Source: Blattabacteriaceae bacterium (GTDB taxonomy: Bacteria; Bacteroidota; Bacteroidia; Flavobacteriales; Blattabacteriaceae). From it: 60,432 nucleotides of DNA. The position numbers and the translations under genes are program-made. Location: contig DASWCM010000006.1 in NCBI GenBank assembly GCA_036390115.1, positions 1 through 60,432 of the forward strand, written 5' to 3'. Shown in pieces: positions 37,944-47,283 of the stretch (position 1 is its first letter; every line of letters begins with the position of its first letter). Below the pieces are notes generated by a model that was given only the letters and a program-made list of their open reading frames with translations, had not been told where the DNA came from and ran no database searches.

Positions 37944-40900
37944 TGTAAGTATCTAAAGATACTGGATAAAGATCATCTATCGATAGTTTGCAAAAAGCAT
38001 TTATAAAAGTTTTTGCTAAACAGCAATCAGTTATTAAAGGAATGTTTAAGTCTATTGCAGCCCTACGAATGACATAATCATCATCTAAATTTATTAATTT
38101 TTTAGAAATGTTAATAACAACGTCCAATTTTTCTACTTTCATAATATATTTCGACCCATGTATAAAAATGGATTTTATCCCTTGTTTATACAATAAATTC
38201 CAATACTTCCATGTAGCAAATAGAGCATAGATTTTTAATGCTTCAATTTCGAAAAATAAGGCATTAATGAAAATGTTTTTTTCATTAATTCGGTATCCAG
38301 CCGAAAACATCGCTTTCATTAAAGCTTCTTCTAAGCTTATACCAATACTTGCCACTTCTCCAGTTGAAGTCATCTCAACTCCGAGAATGGGATCAGATCC
38401 ATGTAGGCGAGAAAAAGAAAATTGAGAAGCTTTCACCCCCAAAAAACTCATATTTAAATTTTTATTTTTCCAAAAAAGTTTTTTACCAAAAATAGCCTTT
38501 GTAGCTAAATCGATCATGTTAATATTCGAAACTTTTGAAACTAAAGGGAAGCTTCTCGATGCCCTTAAATTACACTCTATTACTTGAATATGATTATTTT
38601 CAAGTAAAAATTGGATATTAAAAGGACCAGAAATATTAAAATGTTTAGCAATTTTTTGAGATAGTCTTTCTATTTTTTTTCTAGAAAAGAACCCAATATT
38701 TTTTGGTGGATAAATTAAAGTAGCGTCACCTGAATGGATTCCAGCAAATTCCACATGTTCAGAAATTGCATAAAAAAAAATTTTACCAAAAGCAGCAACT
38801 GCGTCAAATTCAATTTCTTTAGCATTTTCAATAAATTTGCTTAAAACTATAGTATGTTCTGTAGCTATTTTTCCATATTTTTTAATATAAAAATTAAAAT
38901 AATCATAATTGTAAACTACTTGCATTGATGCACCTGAAAGAACATAAGAAGGACGTAGTAGAACTGGAAATCCAACTTTTTTAGTAAAATCTTCAGCATA
39001 AGAAAAATCAGAGAATTCTTGCCAAAGTGGCTGACTAATTCCTAGAATATCTAAAGACTTAGAAAAAATATGTCTGTTTTCCACCTTATCAATAGAAATA
39101 GGAGAAGTGCCTAATACAGGAATACCGCTTTTATAGAGTTTTAAAGCTAAATTATTGGTAATTTGTCCTCCCATAGAGGCTATTATTCCTAAAGGTTTTT
39201 CTAGTTCTAGAATATCTAAAATACGTTCAATACTAAGCTCTTCAAAATAAAGCCTATCACATTTGTCAAAATCAGTACTAACTGTTTCTGGATTATAGTT
39301 TATCATCAAAGATTGATATCCTATTTCTTTAATAGTTTCTAGTGTTTTAACACTACACCAATCAAATTCCACGCTGCTACCAATGCGATATACACCTGAT
39401 CCTAAAATTAGTATGGATTTTCTATTGCAGATTACATCATGTTTAGCTGCGTGATAGCTTAGATAAAGGTAATTCGTATTTGCAGGATATTCAGCAGCCA
39501 ATGTATCAACTCTGCGTATAAAAGGAATAATTGATAGAGATTTTCTATTTTTTCTTATATATTTTGATACTCTCTGGAAATCTTCTTCAACCACAAAAAA
39601 ACTTGCAATCTGTTCATCTGAAAACCCTTGCTTTTTAGATTCTATTAAAGATTTATATGGAATTTTAGACCAATTTCCATAAGAAATAAAATTATTTTTT
39701 GTTAGGAATAAACTTTCTAATCTTTTCAAGAACCAAGGGTTTATCATTGTAAGATGATGAATTTCCTCAATAGTAAATCCAGCATAAAAAGCTGATTCTA
39801 TTACTTGAATACGTTTATCTGTTGGGTTTTTCAGCATTTCCTCAATCATTTCATGGGTAGTTAAAAAAAGCTTTTTCGGGTTAATAAAACCTAGGAGGCC
39901 TAGATCAAGCATCCGAAGACCTTTTTGTAAAGCTTCTTCAAAAGATCCACCGAGAGACATTACCTCTCCAACACTTTTCATGCTGCTACTAATTTTTTGG
40001 TAAACACTATCAAATTTTTTAAGGTCCCAACGGGGTAATTTACAAACGATATAATCTAAAGCTGGTTCAAAAAAAGCTGAAGTTATTCCAGTAATAATAT
40101 TATTAAGCTTATGTAAGCCATAACCTAATGCAAGCTTAGAGGCTATAAAAGCTAATGGATAAGCAGTTGCTTTAGAGGCAAGGGCACTTGAACGAGAAAG
40201 ACGTGCATTAACTTCAATGACGCGGTAATCTACTGAATTTGGAGATAAAGCAAACTGGACATTACACTCTCCAATAATACCAAAATGACGAATAATTCGA
40301 GTAGAAATATCTCTTAGATTATAAGATTCGGAATTACTCAAAGTCTGAGAAGGTGCCACAACAACGCTTTCTCCAGTATGAACCCCAATTGGGTCAATAT
40401 TTTCCATATTACAAACAGCAATACAATTATCGAAACGATCACGAATAACTTCATATTCTATTTCTTTCCATCCTTTAAGAGATTCCTCTAGAATAATTTT
40501 ATTCGTATACGAAAAAGCTTTTACAGCTATAAATTTTAGTTCATTAATATCATACGCAAATCCACTTCCTAAGCCCCCCAAAGCATAAGAAGAACGAACT
40601 ATCATGGGAAATCCCACTTCTTCAGCTTTTTTCATAGCTTTTTCAATAGAATCCACTGCTACACTTATTGCATTTTTTATTCCAAGAGTTTGGAGCTCTT
40701 TACGAAAAAGAGCCCTGTCTTCACTTCTAACAATAGACTGAATTGGAGTTCCTAATACTTTTAGTTTATATTTTTCAATAATTCCTTTTTTATAGAGTTC
40801 GAGCCCACAACTCAAGGCCGTTTGGCCACCAAACGCCAATATTAAACCATCAGGGGTTTCTTTTTGTATAACCTGTTCTACAAAATAAGCATGTATAGGT

Positions 40901-41088
40901 AAAAGATAAACCTTATCGGCTATTCCTTCGGAAGTTTGGACTGTGGCAACATTAGGATTAATTAGGACGGTAAAAATTCCTTCCTCTCTAATGGCTTTTA
41001 ATGCTTGAGTTCCAGAGTAATCAAATTCACCAGCTTCTCCAATTTTCAATGCACCTGAACCTATTAGAAGAACTTTCTTAATTTTCAT
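37891..41088 (-). CDS. carB: Carbamoyl-phosphate synthase large subunit
   Basis: Makes carbamoyl phosphate for arginine and pyrimidines from ammonia, bicarbonate and two ATP. The 1065-residue product has two homologous halves. The first has KKVLLIGSGALKIGEAGEFDYSG, RSSYALGGLGSGFAYD and EVNARLSRSSALASKATAYPLAF. The second has ILILGSGVYRIGSSVEFDW and RPSYVLSGASMQVVYN. The C-terminal allosteric MGS-like domain is reduced and divergent. Overlaps: 11 bp with carA, 53 bp with argF'. Confidence 0.96.
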   Translation of the reverse strand: MKIKKVLLIGSGALKIGEAGEFDYSGTQALKAIREEGIFTVLINPNVATVQTSEGIADKVYLLPIHAYFVEQVIQKETPDGLILAFGGQTALSCGLELYKKGIIEKYKLKVLGTPIQSIVRSEDRALFRKELQTLGIKNAISVAVDSIEKAMKKAEEVGFPMIVRSSYALGGLGSGFAYDINELKFIAVKAFSYTNKIILEESLKGWKEIEYEVIRDRFDNCIAVCNMENIDPIGVHTGESVVVAPSQTLSNSESYNLRDISTRIIRHFGIIGECNVQFALSPNSVDYRVIEVNARLSRSSALASKATAYPLAFIASKLALGYGLHKLNNIITGITSAFFEPALDYIVCKLPRWDLKKFDSVYQKISSSMKSVGEVMSLGGSFEEALQKGLRMLDLGLLGFINPKKLFLTTHEMIEEMLKNPTDKRIQVIESAFYAGFTIEEIHHLTMINPWFLKRLESLFLTKNNFISYGNWSKIPYKSLIESKKQGFSDEQIASFFVVEEDFQRVSKYIRKNRKSLSIIPFIRRVDTLAAEYPANTNYLYLSYHAAKHDVICNRKSILILGSGVYRIGSSVEFDWCSVKTLETIKEIGYQSLMINYNPETVSTDFDKCDRLYFEELSIERILDILELEKPLGIIASMGGQITNNLALKLYKSGIPVLGTSPISIDKVENRHIFSKSLDILGISQPLWQEFSDFSYAEDFTKKVGFPVLLRPSYVLSGASMQVVYNYDYFNFYIKKYGKIATEHTIVLSKFIENAKEIEFDAVAAFGKIFFYAISEHVEFAGIHSGDATLIYPPKNIGFFSRKKIERLSQKIAKHFNISGPFNIQFLLENNHIQVIECNLRASRSFPLVSKVSNINMIDLATKAIFGKKLFWKNKNLNMSFLGVKASQFSFSRLHGSDPILGVEMTSTGEVASIGISLEEALMKAMFSAGYRINEKNIFINALFFEIEALKIYALFATWKYWNLLYKQGIKSIFIHGSKYIMKVEKLDVVINISKKLINLDDDYVIRRAAIDLNIPLITDCCLAKTFINAFCKLSIDDLYPVSLDTYNEPISKYRRCRGFTDPH

Positions 41089-42154
41089 TGGATCCTTTAA
41101 TTAGATCAATAAAATAATCAAACAAAAATTCAGTATCATTTGTACCTCCAAAAGCTTCAGGGTGAAATTGCACAGAAAAAAAAGGGGTTTTTGTATGTAT
41201 AATACCCTCGCAACTTTGATCATTTAGATTTTTGAAGAATATTTTCCATTGATCAGGAATTATTTTGGAATCAATCACATAACCATGGTTTTGTGAGGTT
41301 ATGTACGCTTTATTGGTAGCACTCAATATTACTGGTTGATTATAGCTTCTATGACCATATTTAAGTTTTCTCGTTATAGAGCCTGTGGATACACCGAGTA
41401 GTTGATTACCAAGGCAAATGCCAAAAACAGGCTTATTCCATCTTAATGCTTTTCTAAGATGTAGAATAGTTTCTTGGTACTCATTAGGATTTCCAGGTCC
41501 ATTGGAAAGAAAGATTCCGTCATAATATTTTTCCTTAGTAAAATCATAATTACAAGGTACACGAATAATTGAACAATTTCGTATAAGCAAACATCGTAGA
41601 ATGTTATTTTTTACTCCACAATCAACCAGTAATATTTTGTATCGACCATTTCCATAAATAATTTTTTCTTTAATGGATATCTTCTCATTTTCTTTGCTGG
41701 AATCGAAAAAGGTAATGTTTTTCTCAAAACAGAAGATTTTTCCAAGCATAGTCCCTCGTTTTCTAAGTATTTTTGTTAAGCATCTAGTATCCAATCCATA
41801 AAGACCTGGAACTTTATATTCTTTTAACCAATTGGATAGATTTTTAAACATTTTCCCATTAATATGGGAATAATCTGAAACAATCAAACCTGAAACATGA
41901 ACTTTATTTGATTCATAAAATCTAGAGATCAATTTTTTGGATAAGGGAGAACTAGGTACCCCATAGTTTCCTATACTAGGATAAGTAAAAAGTAAGATTT
42001 GACCAAAATAGGAAGGATCTGTTAAGCTTTCCACATATCCAGTCATAGGAGTATTAAAAACTACTTCACCATAAGAAGATATAGGAGCGCCTAAATGATA
42101 TGCTTCATATTTTTCTCCATTTTCTATATGAAGAAAAGCAATTTTTTTTTTCAT
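41078..42154 (-). CDS. carA: Carbamoyl-phosphate synthase small subunit
   Basis: The glutaminase that feeds ammonia to CarB. The 358-residue product has the CPSase N-terminal domain (FNTPMTGYVESLTDPSYFGQ) and a class I amidotransferase with nucleophile C247 in FGICLGNQLL and H331/E333 in FHPEAFGG. All catalytic residues are present. It follows argD by 1 bp and overlaps carB by 11 bp. Confidence 0.96.
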   Translation of the reverse strand: MKKKIAFLHIENGEKYEAYHLGAPISSYGEVVFNTPMTGYVESLTDPSYFGQILLFTYPSIGNYGVPSSPLSKKLISRFYESNKVHVSGLIVSDYSHINGKMFKNLSNWLKEYKVPGLYGLDTRCLTKILRKRGTMLGKIFCFEKNITFFDSSKENEKISIKEKIIYGNGRYKILLVDCGVKNNILRCLLIRNCSIIRVPCNYDFTKEKYYDGIFLSNGPGNPNEYQETILHLRKALRWNKPVFGICLGNQLLGVSTGSITRKLKYGHRSYNQPVILSATNKAYITSQNHGYVIDSKIIPDQWKIFFKNLNDQSCEGIIHTKTPFFSVQFHPEAFGGTNDTEFLFDYFIDLIKGSNEN

Positions 42155-42155
42155 T

Positions 42156-43295
42156 TTAGGATTCCAAAGAACGGACCAGTTTTTTTATAAATAATTTTAC
42201 ATTATCTTTTGTTAGATTTAGGGGAGGGAATAATCTTAAAACGTAAGGATCATAAGAAAATCCAACAAATACTTTTTCCTGATTTATCAGAACTTCTATT
42301 AATTTTTTTACAGGGAAATTAAACCGTAATCCTATCATGAATCCCCGACCTCTTATTTCCTCAATATGAGGAATATCTTGCAAGTGTTTCAATAATTCTT
42401 CTCCGATTATTTTAACGTTTTTTAAAAGGTTTTCGTTTTTAATAACTTCCAAAACAGAAATAGCAGCTACACAAGCTAAATAATTTCCTCCAAAAGTACT
42501 GCCTAACATTCCATTAAATTCTTCAAATTTTGGGTTGATAAGGACCCCACCAATCGGAAACCCATTTCCCATACCTTTAGCTAAAGATATAAGATCTGGA
42601 TTTACTCCAGATCGCTGATGTGCAAAAAAATCTCCAGTTCTGCCATATCCACTTTGGATTTCATCCAGTATGAAAACGGTTTCATAATATCTGCACATAT
42701 TTTGTATTTCACGTAAAAAAAAATCTCCAGGATCAATTATTCCAGAGATTCCTTGTATTCCTTCAGTAATAAGAGCACAAACGTTCCTTTTTCTTAATTC
42801 TTTTTCCACAGATAACAAATCTTTATAGTTTAAAAAAACTACTTCATGCTTAGAATTGAATGGGGCTAAAATTTTTGTATTGTCCGTAATAGATGTTGAG
42901 CCGCTTGTTCGACCATGAAAAGAACCCTTAAAAGCTATGATCTTTTTTTTTCTGTTATGAAACGAAGCAATTTTAAGAGCATTTTCTATAGATTCAGTAC
43001 CAGAATTGCATAAAAAAAGTTTATAATCTTCATAACCAGATACATCACAAAGTAATTCTGATAATCTTTCCTGATTAGAGATGTTAACATAATTTGAATA
43101 GAAAGTAATTTTATTTATTTGGTCCTGTAAAGCTTTTATATAATGTGAATGTAAGTGCCCAATTGAAACCACAGCATGTCCACCATAAAAATCTAAATAC
43201 CTTTGTCCATTTTCGTCAAATAAGTGGAACCCAGAACCTTTTATTAATTCTATAGGAATAGAATTATAAACGTTGAATAATCTTTGGTGGATCAT
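42156..43295 (-). CDS. argD: Acylornithine aminotransferase
   Basis: A class III PLP aminotransferase of 379 residues. It has FYGGHAVVSIGHLH, CNSGTESIENALK, SFHGRTSGS, LDEIQSGYGRTG and the PLP lysine K240 in SLAKGMGNGFPIGG. It converts N-acylglutamate semialdehyde to N-acylornithine. In reduced genomes the same enzyme can also serve lysine synthesis; nothing here tests that. It lies 3 bp after argC. Confidence 0.94.
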   Translation of the reverse strand: MIHQRLFNVYNSIPIELIKGSGFHLFDENGQRYLDFYGGHAVVSIGHLHSHYIKALQDQINKITFYSNYVNISNQERLSELLCDVSGYEDYKLFLCNSGTESIENALKIASFHNRKKKIIAFKGSFHGRTSGSTSITDNTKILAPFNSKHEVVFLNYKDLLSVEKELRKRNVCALITEGIQGISGIIDPGDFFLREIQNMCRYYETVFILDEIQSGYGRTGDFFAHQRSGVNPDLISLAKGMGNGFPIGGVLINPKFEEFNGMLGSTFGGNYLACVAAISVLEVIKNENLLKNVKIIGEELLKHLQDIPHIEEIRGRGFMIGLRFNFPVKKLIEVLINQEKVFVGFSYDPYVLRLFPPLNLTKDNVKLFIKKLVRSLES

Positions 43296-43298
43296 GTT

Positions 43299-44270
43299 CT
43301 AAAATAGTGAAGGTTTTAATTTGAGGCCACAATCCTCTTCCCATCCTTGCATGATGTTCATGTTTTGTACAGCTTGACCTGAAGAACCTTTTAAAAGGTT
43401 ATCAATTATGGATGTTATGATAATTTTTCCATTTTTCAAAGATAAATGTAAAAAACATTTATTAGTGCCTATTACCTGCTTTAAATCTAGTTCTCTTTCT
43501 GAGAGAGAAACAAATGGATGTTTTTTATAATAACTCTGATATAGATCTTTATTCTCATCTAGAGAATAAAGGGAATCGGTATAAACTGTTGAAATAATTC
43601 CTCTAGAAAAATTACCTCTATAAGGCACTAGAAAAATTTCTTTCTGAAAAGATTTTTGGTATCGATGAATTACTTCTCTAATCTCATTTAAATGATGATG
43701 GATAAAAATATTGTAAGAGGAAATGTTATTATTTCTCCAGCTAAAATGAATTTTTTCATTTAGAGCCTTTCCTGCTCCAGTAGATCCAGTAATAGCACTT
43801 ATATGAATATCACTTTTCAAACATTGAGCATAGGCTAGAGGCAAAATCGCTATCTGAATAGCTGTTGCAAAACAACCAGGATTTGCAACAGATATAGCCT
43901 TTCTAATTATAGACCTTTGTTGTTCTGGTAATCCATAGATAAATGATCGCATTCCAAATGCAGAATGTTCGATTAATCTAAAATCATTACTTAAATCTAT
44001 CACATTTGAGCGATCAGCTATATTTTTTATAGCTTCTCTGGAAGTTCCAGGATGGAGGCATAGAAAAACGACATCAACATCTTCATCTAATTTTTTAGTG
44101 AATTTAATTTCAGTTTCCCCAAGTAAATCAAAGTGAACTGAATAAAGAGGATTTTCGAACTCCCTAACACTTACTACGCTAGTGAGATCCACTCTTGGAT
44201 GAGATAAGAGTAACCTAATCAATTCTCCAGCAGTATAACCTGCTCCTCCTATAATGCCAGTTTTAATCAT
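43299..44270 (-). CDS. argC: N-acetyl-gamma-glutamyl-phosphate reductase
   Basis: The third arginine-pathway step, NADPH-dependent. The 323-residue product has the Rossmann start GIIGGAGYTAGELIRLLLSHP and the catalytic cysteine C133 in VANPGCFATA. GSTGAGKAL and HHHLNEI, a conserved histidine region, also fit. Its start overlaps the argG stop by 4 bp. Confidence 0.95.
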   Translation of the reverse strand: MIKTGIIGGAGYTAGELIRLLLSHPRVDLTSVVSVREFENPLYSVHFDLLGETEIKFTKKLDEDVDVVFLCLHPGTSREAIKNIADRSNVIDLSNDFRLIEHSAFGMRSFIYGLPEQQRSIIRKAISVANPGCFATAIQIAILPLAYAQCLKSDIHISAITGSTGAGKALNEKIHFSWRNNNISSYNIFIHHHLNEIREVIHRYQKSFQKEIFLVPYRGNFSRGIISTVYTDSLYSLDENKDLYQSYYKKHPFVSLSERELDLKQVIGTNKCFLHLSLKNGKIIITSIIDNLLKGSSGQAVQNMNIMQGWEEDCGLKLKPSLF

Positions 44271-45982
44271 TTAATGCTGTGATAAATTTTCATCTGATTT
44301 CCAAAAATTTTGGTGAACCCTTTCACATCTTTTTCAGACCATTCATAGTTCATTTCTCCATACTGTGCAACTTTAGATTGCATCATGTCAAATTCAGAAC
44401 AAATACCAACTAATTCAAATCTATATGGATGTAAAAGTACAGTTACTTTTCCGCTTACTCTTTTTTGACTATTCTGTAGAAAAGCTTCAATATTTCTCAT
44501 TACTGGATCTAGATATTGGGCTTCATGCAATAAAGTTCCATAGGAATTAGCTAATTGATCTTTCCAATATATTTGCCATTTTGTCAAAACATGCTTTTCA
44601 ATAAATTGATGAGCTTTAATAATAATTAAAGCTGCTGGAGCTTCGAAGGCTACTTTACCTTTAATACCAAGAATAGTATCTCCTACATGAAACTCTCTTC
44701 CTATAGCGAAGGAAGAAGAAATTTCTCCTAATTTAAGAATGTTTTCCACAGGATTTCCCTCCCTTTTATTAAGAGAGACAAACTCTCCTTTTTCAAATCC
44801 TAATTCTATTTTCTCCTTATTAGTTTTCCTTAAAGGAGTCGGATAAGCTTCTTCTGGAATATTTTTACTCGAATTGAGAGTTTCAGCTCCCCCTATGCTA
44901 GTTCCCCAAATACCCTTATTTATAGAATATTTGGATTTCTCTCTGGCGATTTCTAGACCTTTTTTTTGCAGATATTTTATTTCTTCTTTTCTAGAAAGTT
45001 TGTTCTCTCTTATGGGAGAAAGAATAACTTTCTCTGGACAAAGTATTTGAAAAGCTAAATCGAAGCGGATTTGATCATTCCCAGCTCCAGTACTTCCATG
45101 TGCAATAGCGTTAGCTTTTATAGAATTAGCGTATTCTGCAATTTTTATGGCTTGGAAAAATCTTTCTGAACTAACTGAAAGTGGATATGTATTATTTTTT
45201 AATACATTGCCAAATATTAGGTATTTTACACCTCTACAATAATACTCTTTGGTTGCTTCAATGTTTTGGTGATATTTAGCTCCTATTTGGAACGCTCTAT
45301 TTTCAATGTTTTTTAGTTCTTCTTTAGAAAACCCTCCAGTATTAACCATAGCAGTATGCACTTCATATCCTTCTTCAAGGAGAAATTTCAAGCAGTACGA
45401 AGTATCTAATCCCCCACTATAAGCTAAGACTACCTTATTTTCTCTCTTTTCTTCCTTATTTTTAGGATTATATAATAAGCCTGTGCATAAACACATTCTT
45501 TTTTTATTTCGCAGGAGTATGTCATAATTTGTGCAACTTTTACATCCTTTCCAAAAATTTTCATCTTGTGTAAGCTGGTTAAATGATACAGGAACAAAAC
45601 CTAATTCCGTATTTATTTTAAATACAGAGGAATTCGTGGTTATGCTAAATATTTTAGCTTTCGGAAATTTTTTTATAGAAAGTTTAAAAATTTCATATTT
45701 AATGGATTTTGCTAATCCTTTATGTCTGAATGGAGGAAATACGATTAGTCCAGAATTCGCTACAAATTGTTTTTTCTGAAAGACTTCAATATAACCGAAT
45801 CCAGCAATCTGCTTATCATAAAAAGCCATTACCGCATCCCCATTTATTATTTTAGTTTTAATATATTCAGGATCTCTTTTAGAGATTCCTGTACCTCTTA
45901 TCCTTGCAGAATCCTTTATTTGCGAACATATTAAAGAAATATATTTAGAATCATCAGGGGTGGCTATTCTTATTTCTACCAT
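44267..45982 (-). CDS. argG: GNAT acetyltransferase-argininosuccinate synthase fusion
   Basis: A single 571-residue frame. Residues 1-170 form a GNAT N-acetyltransferase: substrate region ARIRGTGISKRDPEYI, acetyl-CoA loop RHKGLA (86-91), then a cysteine group C147-x2-C150 and C164-x-C166. Residues 182-571 are argininosuccinate synthase: ATP loop AYSGGLDTSYCLKFL, HGSTGAGNDQIRFDLAF, EREHVGDT-like REFHVGDTILG and SYGTLLHEAQYLDP. In many Bacteroidetes a separate GNAT gene precedes argG and is thought to supply acylglutamate; here the two are joined by a 12-residue charged linker. I infer a bifunctional first-step/late-step arginine enzyme. An internal start at M163 cannot be excluded. Head of the arginine operon. 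Confidence 0.92.
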   Translation of the reverse strand: MVEIRIATPDDSKYISLICSQIKDSARIRGTGISKRDPEYIKTKIINGDAVMAFYDKQIAGFGYIEVFQKKQFVANSGLIVFPPFRHKGLAKSIKYEIFKLSIKKFPKAKIFSITTNSSVFKINTELGFVPVSFNQLTQDENFWKGCKSCTNYDILLRNKKRMCLCTGLLYNPKNKEEKRENKVVLAYSGGLDTSYCLKFLLEEGYEVHTAMVNTGGFSKEELKNIENRAFQIGAKYHQNIEATKEYYCRGVKYLIFGNVLKNNTYPLSVSSERFFQAIKIAEYANSIKANAIAHGSTGAGNDQIRFDLAFQILCPEKVILSPIRENKLSRKEEIKYLQKKGLEIAREKSKYSINKGIWGTSIGGAETLNSSKNIPEEAYPTPLRKTNKEKIELGFEKGEFVSLNKREGNPVENILKLGEISSSFAIGREFHVGDTILGIKGKVAFEAPAALIIIKAHQFIEKHVLTKWQIYWKDQLANSYGTLLHEAQYLDPVMRNIEAFLQNSQKRVSGKVTVLLHPYRFELVGICSEFDMMQSKVAQYGEMNYEWSEKDVKGFTKIFGNQMKIYHSIK

Positions 45983-45984
45983 AA

Positions 45985-46777
45985 ATTAGTTAATTTTAAA
46001 AAATACAAATATTCGTCTAATTTTTTTTTTATATGAATAAACTGAAACCTAAGGTTTTTTATTTTTTCGTTTGAATAAAGCCCTTTATATGGAAATTTCT
46101 GAATTTTCTACAAGAGAGAGAGTAGCTTTTTTAGATAAAGTAGGGAGTTCTTTGCTGTATGAAAAAAATCCTTCAAGGAAATATTTTCACTGTTGAGAAT
46201 ATAACGTTCAACAAAATGATTTTCCTCCATTAATTGGATACAACATTTAGCAACATCCATAGCAGATACGAAACTATTCATTCCCTTTAAACGAAGATCT
46301 TTTTTCATTTATACACAACCAAAGAAAAATGGATCTAGGATAATACTTGGTAAACAATTACCACGTTTAAGCCTTCACAAACTTCCATTTAAGAAAAAAA
46401 TTAGATTTCCCATAATAAGAATGCTCATCTTACTCAAAAGAAAAAAAAAAGAATCTTCTGTTATGAATCTAAGGTTAATGTGGAACTTATATAACAAAAT
46501 TTTTTTACCCCATTATTTAGGCAAATGTTAGACGTTCCTTCTATGTTTATTTTCTCTAAAAGTTCGATGTCTTTTTTATATTTAGAAAAAGCTATGATCT
46601 CTTATGCGTGAGACCCATTAATGCCTGAACCCATTCAACTTTTTCCAAAAATTTATTTAAAAGAAAATTATCTAAACAGGTATTTTTTTTTTCTTTAAAG
46701 CGCGATATTCCTTTTTGGAGAAGATTTAACAAAATATAACTACCTACAGAACTTTCTACTACCGTAACAAAGACCAT
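45985..46777 (-). pseudogene. Degraded NAD-dependent epimerase/dehydratase (extended SDR)
   Basis: Pieces in order on the minus strand read: MVFVT..ESSVGSYILLNLLQKG (Rossmann start with the glycine motif eroded), VEWVQA, INIEGTSNIC.NNGVKKFCYISST (SDR core), LPSIILDPFFFG, then FVSAMDVAKCCIQLMEENHF and ERYILNSENISLKDFF, and finally GLYSNEKIKNLRFQFIHIKK at the C-terminus. Stops and frame changes separate them, including loss of the YxxxK region. The original start overlapped the ruvC stop by one base, so it was once coupled to ruvC. Confidence 0.85.
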
Positions 46778-47283
46778 TATCCTTCAATTCTTCGAAGAGG
46801 ATAATTTTTATTTAGAAAATGACATATAGCGACAGAAAGCCCGTCGCTAGCATCAAAATTTTTTTGAGGAAAATTTTCCCCTTTAAAAAAAAACTTTAAC
46901 ATTTCATAAACTTGTTTTTTGGAAGCATCTCCTCTTCCAGAGAGTGCCATTTTTACTGTTCTAGGGGAATATTCAACAACTGACAAATTTCTATATAAAC
47001 CTGCAGCAATCACTACAGCCTGGGCACGTACGAGTTTCAACATAGATTGAATATTTTCTCCTAAAAATGGAGCTTCAATAGCTAACTCATTAGGATGAAA
47101 AGCATCTATTAGGGAAAGAGTTTTTTCGAAAATTTTTTTTAACCTAGAATTAGGTTTTGTTAATCTACCTAAAAAAAGTTCTTCAATAAGAAGTAATTCA
47201 ATTTTTTTATTAACTTTAATTAATCCAAATCCAATCACGTAGTGACTGGGATCAATGCCTAAAATGATCTCTTTTCTTCTCAA
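46777..47283 (-). CDS. ruvC: Holliday junction resolvase RuvC
   Basis: Endonuclease that cuts Holliday junctions with RuvAB. The 168-residue product has ILGIDPSHYVIGFGLI with the first catalytic Asp, ELAIEAPFLGENIQSMLKL with the Glu, and NFDASDGLSVAICHFL with the last two acidic residues. The usual glycine-threonine of the first strand is replaced (DPSHYV), a mild divergence. It overlaps proS by 4 bp. Confidence 0.93.
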   Translation of the reverse strand: MRRKEIILGIDPSHYVIGFGLIKVNKKIELLLIEELFLGRLTKPNSRLKKIFEKTLSLIDAFHPNELAIEAPFLGENIQSMLKLVRAQAVVIAAGLYRNLSVVEYSPRTVKMALSGRGDASKKQVYEMLKFFFKGENFPQKNFDASDGLSVAICHFLNKNYPLRRIEG

